64,000 bases of DNA from Pachysolen tannophilus NRRL Y-2460 (Eukaryota; Ascomycota; Pichiomycetes; Alaninales; Pachysolenaceae), in assembly GCA_001661245.1 (NCBI GenBank), contig KV454015.1, positions 855,501 through 919,500 on the forward strand, given 5' to 3'. Below are positions 9,616 to 19,187 of the stretch, in pieces. The position numbers and the translations under genes are program-made. Below the pieces are notes generated by a model. That model did no database searches. It was not told where the DNA came from and worked only from the letters and a program-made list of their open reading frames with translations. Within the stretch, counting starts at the first letter, position 1. Each line of letters starts with the position of its first letter.

Positions 9616-11853
9616 TCATCTTGAAAAATGCAATTTGATAAATCTCATTCCTATTTTTATACCATTTGGAAACTTAAATGCATTATTTTGAAAACCCCAC
9701 CTTCTTCCTATGTGATAACCACTTTTATTTTCATCTACTTTATGATGATACATCCTCCTATCAAACTTTTTATTATTTGGAATTAAGAAATTCTTCCCTT
9801 GTCTGCGTAAATTATTTGAATAATTTTTCAAAAAAATGTTATCTAAGTTAAATCCTCTATTAGAATCATTGTAGTTATTAATCTTAAAAATCTTACCTAA
9901 CGTCTTTTTGTCAACAAAAAATTCACTGTTCATATTGCTTGAAAGTAACAGATTACTATGGAAAGAATCATTGTTTAAAACTTTCCCATAGTAAAGTAAT
10001 TGACTAGCTCTTGTGACAGCTACATATAACTTTCTTCTGTGTGCCTGCAATTCATGAGAATCATAAATCCTATTATCTGCACCCAAGATAAACACTATAG
10101 GAAATTCAAGACCTTTAGCAGAATGTATAGTAGATAAATTTATTGAATTTTCCTTTTGAGCCAACGGAATGTCATTATAATTCTTCAAGAAAAATTCAAT
10201 TAATGATGCCTGACTAACATTTTTCAGCGTAAAACTTTTCTCATAAATGATCCACAAATATTCATAAAATTGATTTAAGTAGTTATCATATTTAACCAAA
10301 TCCTGTTCAGTCACTATTTTCTTTGAAGTTATTAATCTTTTTAGCCCATATTTTTTACCCAAATCAAGAAGTATTTTAATCAATTCGTCAGGATTGTTTT
10401 CAATCTTGGAATAATTTTCAGGTGATCTGATTTGCATGATTTCATTTGTAAAATCCATTATCTTCTTTGCAACTTTAGTTCTAGTTTTCATTAAAGACGC
10501 AAATTCCTCACTATTTAGGTATTCCCATATTGAAACAGGGTTGCTATTATTTTCGTTAATTTTTCCAATTTTATTCATCAAAGTTTTCAAAGTTATTGGT
10601 CCAACGCCTTCTATCAACCCAAGAACACATATCAAAGAGTGGTTAGCCTTTTCTGGTTCATATATTATATTTAAATAATCAACTAAATGGAAAATCTCAC
10701 TGTTGATCCATGGTTGATTCAAGGACAATTTTACGCTTTGAATATCGTTTGTTTTAAGTAAATGTTGTAATTTATCTAAAGTTTTATTCGTATGGGATAA
10801 GATCACAATATCTATTGGTTTAATGACCTCTGTAGATACTAACTTTTTAATCTCATCTATAATGAACTGATATTCTTCTTCTTCAGTTAAAAAAATATTT
10901 AGAATTGGTAAATAACTTTGTTGCTTAACTACATGAATTCTCAGAGTATCTGCATCTATAATAGCTTCAGCAACTCTCATGATTTCAGGTGTCGATCTGA
11001 AACATTCATTCAAATGAATAACATCAATTTGTTTATCTAGGAAGGCTTTATCAATTCTATCTAAAATATTAGGATTCGATCCTAAGAAGCCGTATATGCT
11101 TTGATTTGGATCACCTGCAATAACCAAATTCTTTTGACGAGACACTATTTCAACTACATCTAACAATTTACCATACATATCCTGGAATTCATCAACTATT
11201 ACAGTTTTGATATTATTTAAAATCAGAGGATTTTTTCTTACAGTCTTGATACAATCAACCAACAAATCTTGATATGTGATAATATTAGAGTTAGAAAGCC
11301 ATGTCATTATATTCTTAATGGTTTCGACATCAATTTTTTTACCTGGGTGCTTGACTAATGCATCATTTATTGTCATACCAGCATTAACAGATTCAACAAT
11401 TTCTTCAATTTGACTCCTGGACAACCGAGAAAATGTATTATGACTACTATGCGTACTTGACAAATTGATTAACGTTCTCCAACCTATATCTTCAATGATC
11501 CTGCAATCCTTAGCTACATTATTGCTAGAAACCACTGAACTTGAGAATGAATGAAATGTATGAATATTAATCTGAGACACCAACTCTTCTTCTCCAAGTA
11601 ATTCATACATCTGATTCTTCAATGCCAATACAGCTCTATTGGTCATAGACAAAACTAGAAATTCATTCGGTTTCACTCCCTCATTCAACAAGTAAACAAT
11701 CCTATTAACTAATGTCTTGGTCTTGCCAGAACCCGGTCCAGCTATTATTTTCAACAACCTATTGCTGTCTAGTGGATAAGTAATAGCATCGTATTGGGAT
11801 GGGGTTACATTCAATTCCAATTCTCTATCCTCCTCTTGCTCCTTTTCTGGCAT
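9616..11853 (-). CDS. HMI1: Mitochondrial UvrD-type DNA helicase Hmi1
   Basis: 745 aa from ATG 11853. A superfamily 1 3'-5' helicase; in S. cerevisiae Hmi1 maintains mitochondrial DNA. Motifs in order: Q-motif region TPSQYDAI, P-loop AGPGSGKT (38-45), TNRAV, Walker B DEFQDMYG, motif III DPNQSIYGFLG, ECFRSTPEI, motif V STIHSAKGLEFP and motif VI VAVTRASQLLY. GWRTLINL after the Ia region is shared with Hmi1. The N-terminus is acidic and not a presequence, whereas the C-terminus is basic and amphipathic (FPNGIKIGMRFIKLHFSR), matching the unusual C-terminal mitochondrial targeting of yeast Hmi1. Nuclear Srs2 is the alternative, but it is much longer and lacks this tail. Confidence 0.88.
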   Translation of the reverse strand: MPEKEQEEDRELELNVTPSQYDAITYPLDSNRLLKIIAGPGSGKTKTLVNRIVYLLNEGVKPNEFLVLSMTNRAVLALKNQMYELLGEEELVSQINIHTFHSFSSSVVSSNNVAKDCRIIEDIGWRTLINLSSTHSSHNTFSRLSRSQIEEIVESVNAGMTINDALVKHPGKKIDVETIKNIMTWLSNSNIITYQDLLVDCIKTVRKNPLILNNIKTVIVDEFQDMYGKLLDVVEIVSRQKNLVIAGDPNQSIYGFLGSNPNILDRIDKAFLDKQIDVIHLNECFRSTPEIMRVAEAIIDADTLRIHVVKQQSYLPILNIFLTEEEEYQFIIDEIKKLVSTEVIKPIDIVILSHTNKTLDKLQHLLKTNDIQSVKLSLNQPWINSEIFHLVDYLNIIYEPEKANHSLICVLGLIEGVGPITLKTLMNKIGKINENNSNPVSIWEYLNSEEFASLMKTRTKVAKKIMDFTNEIMQIRSPENYSKIENNPDELIKILLDLGKKYGLKRLITSKKIVTEQDLVKYDNYLNQFYEYLWIIYEKSFTLKNVSQASLIEFFLKNYNDIPLAQKENSINLSTIHSAKGLEFPIVFILGADNRIYDSHELQAHRRKLYVAVTRASQLLYYGKVLNNDSFHSNLLLSSNMNSEFFVDKKTLGKIFKINNYNDSNRGFNLDNIFLKNYSNNLRRQGKNFLIPNNKKFDRRMYHHKVDENKSGYHIGRRWGFQNNAFKFPNGIKIGMRFIKLHFSR

Positions 11854-12034
11854 ATTCAATCCTCTAACGAGCTTCTTTTAATTGTAGAAATGTTCTCTTA
11901 ACCCCAAGCACTCATTCTTTGCTGTATATATGAAATAAAACAAAAACATAAAAAATAAACACGATTGTTAAAAGTAAATTTTACATCTATCATATTTATT
12001 TAATTAAATATTGGATCAAAGTAGGCAATAGGTA

Positions 12035-13168
12035 ATGGACTTATCAATAGCAGAGAATTTCAATCAGATTAAGAGTTTGAATGAACAGATACTATATGCT
12101 ATTTTTAAATTGAAAAACAATAACGTCGATGAAGAAAATAGGTTGAAATTAGTGAACAAATCGTTGAGTTTAGTCAAAAGTTTCAAAGATTTATTGTTTT
12201 TAAACGAATTTAAAATAAACCAACTTCCTCATCATGATATCAACTATTTAACACAATTGAGCAAATATAAGGAGGCATTTGATGATTTGAAGATAGAATT
12301 AAGAATAGCTCAATTGCAATCATATGAAAATGAAAAACTCCATTTGAATAAACAACGCAATATGTTTTTACAAAACCTGTTTACTACAGGGAATGTCGAA
12401 GAATCTTCATTAACTGAAGAAGAACTGAGGAATAAGTTATTTCATTATAATCCGGACTCATTTCTGGAGAAAAGAACGCAAGACGAGCTTTTATTGGATA
12501 AAAATAAAGAAGTGACGTCTCAGTTATTCAGGACAAGACAATTAATGGAAGCTTCGTTATTACAATCAGATTTGAATTTGGAAGGTTTTAAAGAATCGAC
12601 AAGAAGTTTACAGAATTTGAATATGAAGTTTGAAAGTTTCAATGATTTTATATCTACTACTAAAAAACTTATCATCACTTTAAATAAATTGAGTTCAAAA
12701 GAAAAAATGCAAATAAAATATTCTTTATGGTTTTTTATTAGCTGTTGTTCATATGTGTTAATTAAACGTCTCTTTGGGTTTACTAGTAAAATCTACTGGT
12801 TGATTTCATTACCTTTTAGAATAATTTTTTTTCCGCTTCGTTTTTTGCTTTGGATTTTAAGATTTTTCATATCCACAAGATCGTCATTGAACGAACCGCT
12901 CACGGAGGCTATTGATAATTTTGATAACTTCCTTGAGTTAACTAATGACGTTATAATGCAAGCTACAAATACAGTGACAAATGTATTAACTGATGCTACA
13001 ATGACAGTTAGTGATGTTGTGATAGAAACGTTGTCTAGTGCATCTTCAACAGGTAGTGAATTTGATGGATTAAATGAGTCATTAAGCTCAATTTTATATG
13101 GGGATGCTACTGGTACAACAAGTAAAATAATCAGTAAAGCCACAGGAAGAATTGTAGATGAACTCTAA
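12035..13168 (+). CDS. SEC20: Golgi-to-ER t-SNARE Sec20
   Basis: 377 aa from ATG 12035, divergent from HMI1. Sec20 is a Qb SNARE on the ER that receives COPI vesicles with Ufe1, Use1 and Tip20. The N-terminal 160 residues are helical. The SNARE-like Sec20 domain (about 165-225) includes RTRQLMEASLLQ and ends in STTKKLIITLNKL, followed by a membrane anchor around WFFISCCSYVLI (228-248). A second very hydrophobic, Arg/Phe-rich stretch follows (about 257-285), then an acidic luminal tail. The last residues are IVDEL, in the place of the HDEL retrieval signal that ends S. cerevisiae Sec20. Confidence 0.85.
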   Translation: MDLSIAENFNQIKSLNEQILYAIFKLKNNNVDEENRLKLVNKSLSLVKSFKDLLFLNEFKINQLPHHDINYLTQLSKYKEAFDDLKIELRIAQLQSYENEKLHLNKQRNMFLQNLFTTGNVEESSLTEEELRNKLFHYNPDSFLEKRTQDELLLDKNKEVTSQLFRTRQLMEASLLQSDLNLEGFKESTRSLQNLNMKFESFNDFISTTKKLIITLNKLSSKEKMQIKYSLWFFISCCSYVLIKRLFGFTSKIYWLISLPFRIIFFPLRFLLWILRFFISTRSSLNEPLTEAIDNFDNFLELTNDVIMQATNTVTNVLTDATMTVSDVVIETLSSASSTGSEFDGLNESLSSILYGDATGTTSKIISKATGRIVDEL

Positions 13169-13318
13169 GGTCTAAAAGGGCAATAATCATTTATCTGACG
13201 GATGTTTGACATCAAAGCAGGAGCTGGTCGCATTGTATATATTTTAAAAACAAACTAGCTGTATCTTCTGTTAAATAAAAATGTATTAAACTCTATCGAA
13301 ATTATTTCTAAAAAAAAT

Positions 13319-15385
13319 TCACTCGGGTTGATAAGCATCAACCAACATTTTGAAATGCTCTTTTTCCTGAATCGCCAACTTTGAATCCATTAAAGACAAG
13401 CTAGTGTAAACTAAGTAATAGTTATTGTATAAGAATAATTCTTTTTTATTGGATTCATTTTTTTTGTTGATTAGATTGTTTAGCTTGTTCAATACAATTT
13501 CAAAATCATTAGTCAATCGTTGGATACTACTGCTTATTGGTTCAGTCAATGCTGTTTCAGAGACAGAATTAGTCGTCAAATTTAATAATCCTGTTAAGTA
13601 TTTTGCAAATTGTTGTGTAAGGGGAACAGGTATTATACGAGAACTATCATTTCCTGGTAATAATGAAGATTTCTTGGTAAGTACTTTTTTCATATTTTCA
13701 CAATTCAAATCTACCAATTTTTGAAACTTTGGCCATAATTCAATCATTTGGAGATTTAAATAATCTTCCATTATTGGAATTCTCCTATGTTGTAATTCAA
13801 ACTCAAAACTCTGAGATAATCTAATGCAAATCAATATACCATATGAATCATATGAATCACTAATGAGGTACTTGGTATAATCGATACCCAATTTAAAAGT
13901 CTTGTCAAATATATTATTACAAATATCATTTTGTTCACCATTCTGTAATTTAAAAAATTCACCTAAAAATAAATATTCGACACATACATTGTCTAATAAG
14001 GCTAGGTTGAAATTCTTGAAACTAAATTCCATCCAATATGTAAGCTGGTTATTTTCAGCAATTTGTGCTAATATAACAGTGGGATCAACTGTAGTTATTA
14101 TGGAGCCTCTATCGCCGAGGTTCAAATATTCATTGAGTAAAATCGGTCTTGATGATCCAGATGCATGGAAGTTATTAGCAGCATTGTCATTATTTGATGT
14201 ATTAATACTATTCGGGTGTAATCTATTTGAACTTGAATTAAATAATTTGAAAGAATTCCCATTATTTGTAGAGCTGCTAACTAGATCCTCGTTGCTATTT
14301 CCCAATAGCATATGCTTTCCGATTTGATGTATATTAAGCCTTTCTAAAGAGTATAGATATTTTGTAAAATAAGAATGATAAAACCATTTCATGGTATTTA
14401 TATAAGCTTGTCTTAATTCCAAAGCCAATTCTTTATGATGAATTAAGAGAAATGAATAAATCTCTTCAACTTCTAATAAATGTTGTTGTATCACTTGTGA
14501 TGGTACTCCACTGGCTCTTAATAGTTTGACTTGATTTACCATGTAATTTCTTATTCTTTCGATACATTTTAGTATTAATTTTTCCACAATCAGTGAAAGT
14601 TCTTTTATTGAAGTTAAGTTTGTCTCTTCATTTGATTGATATTTTGAATATATTTCTTTCTTTTCAGCAATAAATTTTAAATTTTCACACCATTTCAGAT
14701 CAATTCTATCGTTTAAGATAGATTTTACTACATCTGGTGGAATAATCAAATCATTAATTATTGGAGTCAATTTTTTTTCAATCAATTTTTTATCTTTAAT
14801 TTCATCATCCAAGGTATTAGATTTTTTCTGTAAAAATTCCATCTCTTTAGAAAGTTTTGATAAATTTTTTTCAAAATTCCCAAGATAATCTCTTAATGGT
14901 TTTAAAAATCTTCTAGATTCAGTTAAAGTCTCATGATAAGAAATAAAATTATCTAACCCATCAATATAGGCTGTTTGTGAACCATATTTACTATCCAACC
15001 AAGTATTGTCCGAAATTGAATTTGGGTTACTTGTTCTTATTTTAATATTGCTCAAATGTTTTTTCAAATCTTCCTCTTTTTTTTCACTTCTTCTTGTTTC
15101 TTCATCTGAATTTTCAACAAATTGCTGCAACGATTGCAAATCAATATATTTTCTCTTCTCACCATTCTCACCATTCTCACCATTTTCGCCATTCTCATTG
15201 GCCTCCTTCACTTCAATATCATCTGATGAATTCAATATCTTCTTCAAGATTGAAATACTAGATTCATGTTCCATCTTATCATCCATATGTTTTGAAATCG
15301 ACCGCCTCGATAATCTATGCTTATGTGGTATTTCTGGTTGTGACTTATTATCATCATTCTTCATCCTAGACATAGTCCCAATCAT
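13319..15385 (-). CDS. COG3: Conserved oligomeric Golgi complex subunit 3
   Basis: 688 aa from ATG 15385. Cog3 (Sec34) is a lobe-A subunit of the COG tether that guides retrograde vesicles within the Golgi. The Sec34-like domain begins near residue 130 (SYHETLTESRRFLKPLRDYL), with a coiled coil (about 165-205) and the helical block that follows (IIPPDVVKSILND). The N-terminus is low complexity and carries four ENG repeats coded by a 9-bp repeat at about 15162-15198. It is shorter than the roughly 800-aa S. cerevisiae protein, mostly outside the core. Its upstream region carries three imperfect copies of CAATTCA(A/C)TGCT. Confidence 0.88.
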   Translation of the reverse strand: MIGTMSRMKNDDNKSQPEIPHKHRLSRRSISKHMDDKMEHESSISILKKILNSSDDIEVKEANENGENGENGENGEKRKYIDLQSLQQFVENSDEETRRSEKKEEDLKKHLSNIKIRTSNPNSISDNTWLDSKYGSQTAYIDGLDNFISYHETLTESRRFLKPLRDYLGNFEKNLSKLSKEMEFLQKKSNTLDDEIKDKKLIEKKLTPIINDLIIPPDVVKSILNDRIDLKWCENLKFIAEKKEIYSKYQSNEETNLTSIKELSLIVEKLILKCIERIRNYMVNQVKLLRASGVPSQVIQQHLLEVEEIYSFLLIHHKELALELRQAYINTMKWFYHSYFTKYLYSLERLNIHQIGKHMLLGNSNEDLVSSSTNNGNSFKLFNSSSNRLHPNSINTSNNDNAANNFHASGSSRPILLNEYLNLGDRGSIITTVDPTVILAQIAENNQLTYWMEFSFKNFNLALLDNVCVEYLFLGEFFKLQNGEQNDICNNIFDKTFKLGIDYTKYLISDSYDSYGILICIRLSQSFEFELQHRRIPIMEDYLNLQMIELWPKFQKLVDLNCENMKKVLTKKSSLLPGNDSSRIIPVPLTQQFAKYLTGLLNLTTNSVSETALTEPISSSIQRLTNDFEIVLNKLNNLINKKNESNKKELFLYNNYYLVYTSLSLMDSKLAIQEKEHFKMLVDAYQPE

Positions 15386-15584
15386 CTTCCCACTCTTTAA
15401 TCAATTCAATGCTCAATTCAATGCTCAATTCACTGCTGAATTCTTCAATTCAATTATATACAAATATTACTTTTAAAACTTTGGTTTGTTATTTTATTTA
15501 TTAAAAAGGTTTTTTATTTTATTTTGTATACACTTTGTTACTATTTCTATTCACGACTATTTTTCTTTTCTTTTCTTTTCGGTT

Positions 15585-16577
15585 TCATTGACAACTCAAT
15601 TGACTTAACATTCCAGCTAATTGGATATAGGTTCCGACACCTTCTAAGATTCTTAGATGTGTTAGGCCGATGATCTTGATGATTTCCAACTTGAGGGATT
15701 CGTTTATATCCAAGTTTTTGGAGACTTTAAAACTTGTAGTTATCAAATCTACAGCACTGTAACCTTTCAGCCATAGACTATCTAATAATTGCAAAGATTT
15801 ATTCAAATCTTTATCAACTGCATTCAACAACATTTTCTTGACAATTAGAGGGTGAGGAGAATCAACAATCTTGTAAACGTTATCGCCAGTGACGAATTTA
15901 AAACCTGCTACTGTAGATTGTAAATTATTGATTGCTTGTCTCATATCTCCTTCAGCAGTGAATAATAATGCTTCTAATCCATCATTTGTATATTCAATAT
16001 TTTCCATTTTTATAATTTCTAATAATCTTTTTAAGACTTGTTCATCATATAATTTTGTATATCTTAGGATTGCACATCTTGACTGTAATGGTTCAATTAT
16101 TTTACTAGATATATTACATGCAAATGCAAATCTTGTTGTATTTGAATAAATTTCCATTGTTCTTCTTAAAGCTTGTTGAGCTCCAGGTGTCATAGAATCT
16201 GCTTCATCCAATATTATTATCTTGTGTCTCCCCAGTGGAAGTGAAACTTTTTTTTGAGCGAATTGTTTAATCCTATTTCTAATCACTTCTATACCCCTAT
16301 CATCAGAAGCATTCAATTCCAATACTGCATCATTATAATATTTCCCTAATAATTCCCTAGCAAGACAAAGAATAGAAGTGGTCTTACCAATACCAGGTAA
16401 CCCACTAATGATTAAATGTGGCATGTTACCATCTTTTGCAATCATTTTTAACCGTTCAATAGTTTCTTCATTTCCAACTATATCGTCCAAAATATGAGGA
16501 CGATATTTCTCAACTAGCGGCAAGTCCAATGTTAACGGAGCCTTGATTTTTTTATCATCATCATCTACCATCTTCAT
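15585..16577 (-). CDS. RFC4: Replication factor C subunit 4 (clamp loader)
   Basis: 330 aa from ATG 16577; a second ATG two codons later (16571) is equally possible. An out-of-frame ATG at 16581 just upstream would make a 6-codon peptide. Rfc4 is a small AAA+ subunit of the clamp loader that loads PCNA. Signs: VEKYRP at the start, Walker [20 protein letters not shown], Walker [10 protein letters not shown], sensor FACN, the arginine-finger SRC in LQSRCA, and the C-terminal collar ([15 protein letters not shown]). The pattern matches Rfc4 rather than Rfc2, Rfc3 or Rfc5. Its two in-frame CTG codons fall at variable polar sites. An MCB element lies 88 bp upstream. Confidence 0.92.
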   Translation of the reverse strand: MKMVDDDDKKIKAPLTLDLPLVEKYRPHILDDIVGNEETIERLKMIAKDGNMPHLIISGLPGIGKTTSILCLARELLGKYYNDAVLELNASDDRGIEVIRNRIKQFAQKKVSLPLGRHKIIILDEADSMTPGAQQALRRTMEIYSNTTRFAFACNISSKIIEPLQSRCAILRYTKLYDEQVLKRLLEIIKMENIEYTNDGLEALLFTAEGDMRQAINNLQSTVAGFKFVTGDNVYKIVDSPHPLIVKKMLLNAVDKDLNKSLQLLDSLWLKGYSAVDLITTSFKVSKNLDINESLKLEIIKIIGLTHLRILEGVGTYIQLAGMLSQLSCQ

Positions 16578-16664
16578 CCATCTATAGTTGCTAGAATAGA
16601 TCAAAAAATTATGAAAAGAAAATGGCTAAAAATAATAATTGAAATGTTTAATTGTATTTTATAA

Positions 16665-16670
16665 ACGCGT
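16665..16670. promoter_or_regulatory. MluI cell-cycle box (ACGCGT) in the RFC4/TRP1 divergent promoter
   Basis: Exact palindrome ACGCGT, the core bound by the yeast G1/S factor MBF. It lies 88 bp upstream of RFC4, a DNA replication gene, and 182 bp upstream of TRP1. Replication genes in yeasts commonly carry this box; function here is inferred. Confidence 0.6.
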
Positions 16671-16851
16671 TTTGAAAAATTCTTAGTTGAGTTGAAAAAA
16701 AAAAAAAAAAATAAAAGAGGTGAAGAATAATAAATACTATATAATATTTTATATTTTTACAGATTTATATATTTGAACTTGTGTTTCTTGTCACTGGATA
16801 ATAGGAGACTGAGATTGGAATAATATAATTAGCTTGGATATTTATTTGATA

Positions 16852-17571
16852 ATGGCTGAAAAGTTGGTAAAAATTTGTGGGTTGAAAACTGTAGAGGCAG
16901 CTGAGTGTGCTATTAGTAATGGTGCAAATTTATTGGGAGTCATACTAGTGCCCAATAGATCAAGAACTGTTGATGATGCTACAGCTAGAGAAATATCTAG
17001 AATAGCTAAATCACATCAAAGAATTAGTTCTAAAGAGTTGATCGCTAAGATAGAAGAGATAAAGGTTACTGAGAAAGATTATGATAAATGGTTTGATAAA
17101 ATGGTTGAACTTATTATTGCGAATGGTCCATATTTAGTTGGAGTTTTCAGAAATCAAAGTATTGATGAAGTAAATTCCAAGATAGAAAAACTGGATTTAG
17201 ATTTTGTTCAACTACATGGTTCAGAGGATTTCGATGAATATATAAATAATATAGAAGTTCCAGTGATAACACGATATGTATTAGATTCACCCAAATTATT
17301 GAAATCATTAGAACCTAAGAAACATATTTTAACTTTATTAGATTCTGAAGCTGGAGGTGAAGGTATAAAATTAAACTGGGAACAAGTTGATGAATTTGGG
17401 AAAACTGAAAATGCTAGGTATATATTAGCTGGAGGTTTAAATCCTGAAAATATTCATGAAGCTATAAATTTAAATGGTTGTGTAGGTGTTGATGTTTCTG
17501 GTGGAGTTGAGACAAATGGTATGAAAGATTTAGCAAAAATTAAGAAATTTTTAGAGAATGCTAGAAATTGA
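16852..17571 (+). CDS. TRP1: Phosphoribosylanthranilate isomerase
   Basis: 239 aa from ATG 16852; six earlier in-frame codons begin with TTG and are not used. Trp1 catalyses step 3 of tryptophan synthesis, the Amadori rearrangement of phosphoribosyl-anthranilate to CdRP. The TIM-barrel signature is complete: KICGLKT with the catalytic Cys, LVGVFRN, DFVQLHG, the catalytic Asp in LTLLDSEAGG, LAGGLNPENI and GVDVSGGVE with the phosphate-binding loop. The yeast-type insertion (about residues 48-90) is present. It is a free-standing enzyme, as in budding yeasts, not the trifunctional TrpC of filamentous fungi. It is convergent with IPP1, 122 bp apart. Confidence 0.96.
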   Translation: MAEKLVKICGLKTVEAAECAISNGANLLGVILVPNRSRTVDDATAREISRIAKSHQRISSKELIAKIEEIKVTEKDYDKWFDKMVELIIANGPYLVGVFRNQSIDEVNSKIEKLDLDFVQLHGSEDFDEYINNIEVPVITRYVLDSPKLLKSLEPKKHILTLLDSEAGGEGIKLNWEQVDEFGKTENARYILAGGLNPENIHEAINLNGCVGVDVSGGVETNGMKDLAKIKKFLENARN

Positions 17572-17693
17572 ATGAACAATACTAAATAATTTTGTATTAT
17601 AGAAATAAAAAAAAAAAAAATAAAGAGTATATATTTCATATATATAAATGTCAAGCGCAAGCAAAATTTGCAAAACTATGAGAGTACATTTAT

Positions 17694-18569
17694 TTAAGCA
17701 GTAGCAGCACCTGAAATGAAGAACCATTTATCAATAGACTTATCAATTGGAGCTGGTGGTAATGGTGAAGCTTTTGGAATCTCATTAGCAACAGCTGATG
17801 AATAAGATGGTGTATTTTGTAAAGTAGTATTACTCAAGTCAATACCTTTTGAATCAACTTTACCAGCAATTAAATTTTCCCAAGCTTCTCTACATTCAGC
17901 AATGACTTCTTCAGCATATTTTTTATTTTTACATTCACCACTAAAAGCAAATTGATTTTCTGGTTTACCATCTGGGAACTTGTAAATTCTAAACCATTCA
18001 TTAGTGGCTCTTAATAAACCTGGCAAATGTCTTTCAACATCTTCAACATCGTTTAATTTTGGAGCCAATGGATCATTAACATCTATAACTATAACTTTCC
18101 AATCAGTTTCACCTTCATCCAACAAGGCCATAACACCAAGTACTTTTACTTGTTTAACTTGTCCAGTGTAACCAACTGTTTCACCAATCTCACAAACATC
18201 CAATGGATCATTATCACCTTTAGCTTTAGTTTCCGGATGGACGGAATTTGGATCCTCCCAAGTTTGTGGGAATGCACCATAATTATGAATATAACCATGA
18301 TGTGGAAAACAATTTCTAACAAATCTCAATTTACCCTTCTTAGTATCTTGAATAATTGGATTTAATTTTTGTTCTTTAGAAATTTCCATTTTAGCGTTAG
18401 TCCATCTTGGAATTTCAACAATCATATTTAAAATTTTTTTAGATTCATCCGCATAAAGAGGGATATCATGGAAAGGAGAAACTGGTTTACCATTTTCTTC
18501 AATATAAACTTTATAGTCTAAGGTGTTGGCAGCACCAATTTGACGAATTGAATAAGGTGATGATGACAT
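17694..18569 (-). CDS. IPP1: Soluble inorganic pyrophosphatase
   Basis: 291 aa from ATG 18569, near the 287 aa of S. cerevisiae Ipp1. Hydrolyses pyrophosphate in the cytosol, pulling forward biosynthetic reactions. The core is nearly identical to the yeast enzyme: [45 protein letters not shown], the metal-binding [12 protein letters not shown] and [11 protein letters not shown]. The tail [14 protein letters not shown] is typical. Codon use is strongly biased and I find no CTG codon in frame, as expected for a highly expressed gene in a lineage where CTG is avoided. No mitochondrial presequence, so it is not Ppa2. Confidence 0.97.
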   Translation of the reverse strand: MSSSPYSIRQIGAANTLDYKVYIEENGKPVSPFHDIPLYADESKKILNMIVEIPRWTNAKMEISKEQKLNPIIQDTKKGKLRFVRNCFPHHGYIHNYGAFPQTWEDPNSVHPETKAKGDNDPLDVCEIGETVGYTGQVKQVKVLGVMALLDEGETDWKVIVIDVNDPLAPKLNDVEDVERHLPGLLRATNEWFRIYKFPDGKPENQFAFSGECKNKKYAEEVIAECREAWENLIAGKVDSKGIDLSNTTLQNTPSYSSAVANEIPKASPLPPAPIDKSIDKWFFISGAATA

Positions 18570-19187
18570 TCTTTAAATAAAATCTTGATTTATCGTATTA
18601 ATTTAATTTAATTATTAATTGATTAAACAATTTATATTTAATTTTTATTGAAAAATAATGAAAATATGGAAAACAGCGAGAAAGAAAGTAGAAAAATGAC
18701 AAAATATTTTTTGTTCACTTAAAATTTTGGAAAAAAAATCAAAAAAGGATATTTAAGATTGAGGACACGACCCAGTTTTAATTCCAGATTATTTTTTGAA
18801 CTATAAGAAGAAGATGATGATGATGGGGTGGTAGGTCTTTTTAGAACTTGATCAATAATTTTCACAATTGTGTATATGTGTAGCTTGATCTGTGAATTCT
18901 TCCAATATTTATTGTGAAGACTATGTATAAAAGCAATATTAATCAAAAATAATAAAAATAATAATAAGAGACTCGGAACAAGAAAAAAAAAAGAAAAAAG
19001 AAGGAAGGAACAAATATAGATAAAAAAAAAGAAAAAACAGCAAGATAATATTAATAAAGACCAGGAGTATCATATAATTTACAATAAAACAAGAAAAAAA
19101 CGCCTAAATCAAAAATGAGGCATCTATTATTAACCAAGAGACTGAAAAGAAAAAAAAAATAAGTAAAGTCTTTCCCATGTATCTAAA
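18570..19187. other. IPP1 promoter and RSN1 3' flank
   Basis: A/T-rich promoter of IPP1 followed by the RSN1 3' region. A 75-codon minus-strand frame (18719-18946) lacks an ATG start and is low complexity. Nothing else was seen. Confidence 0.5.
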
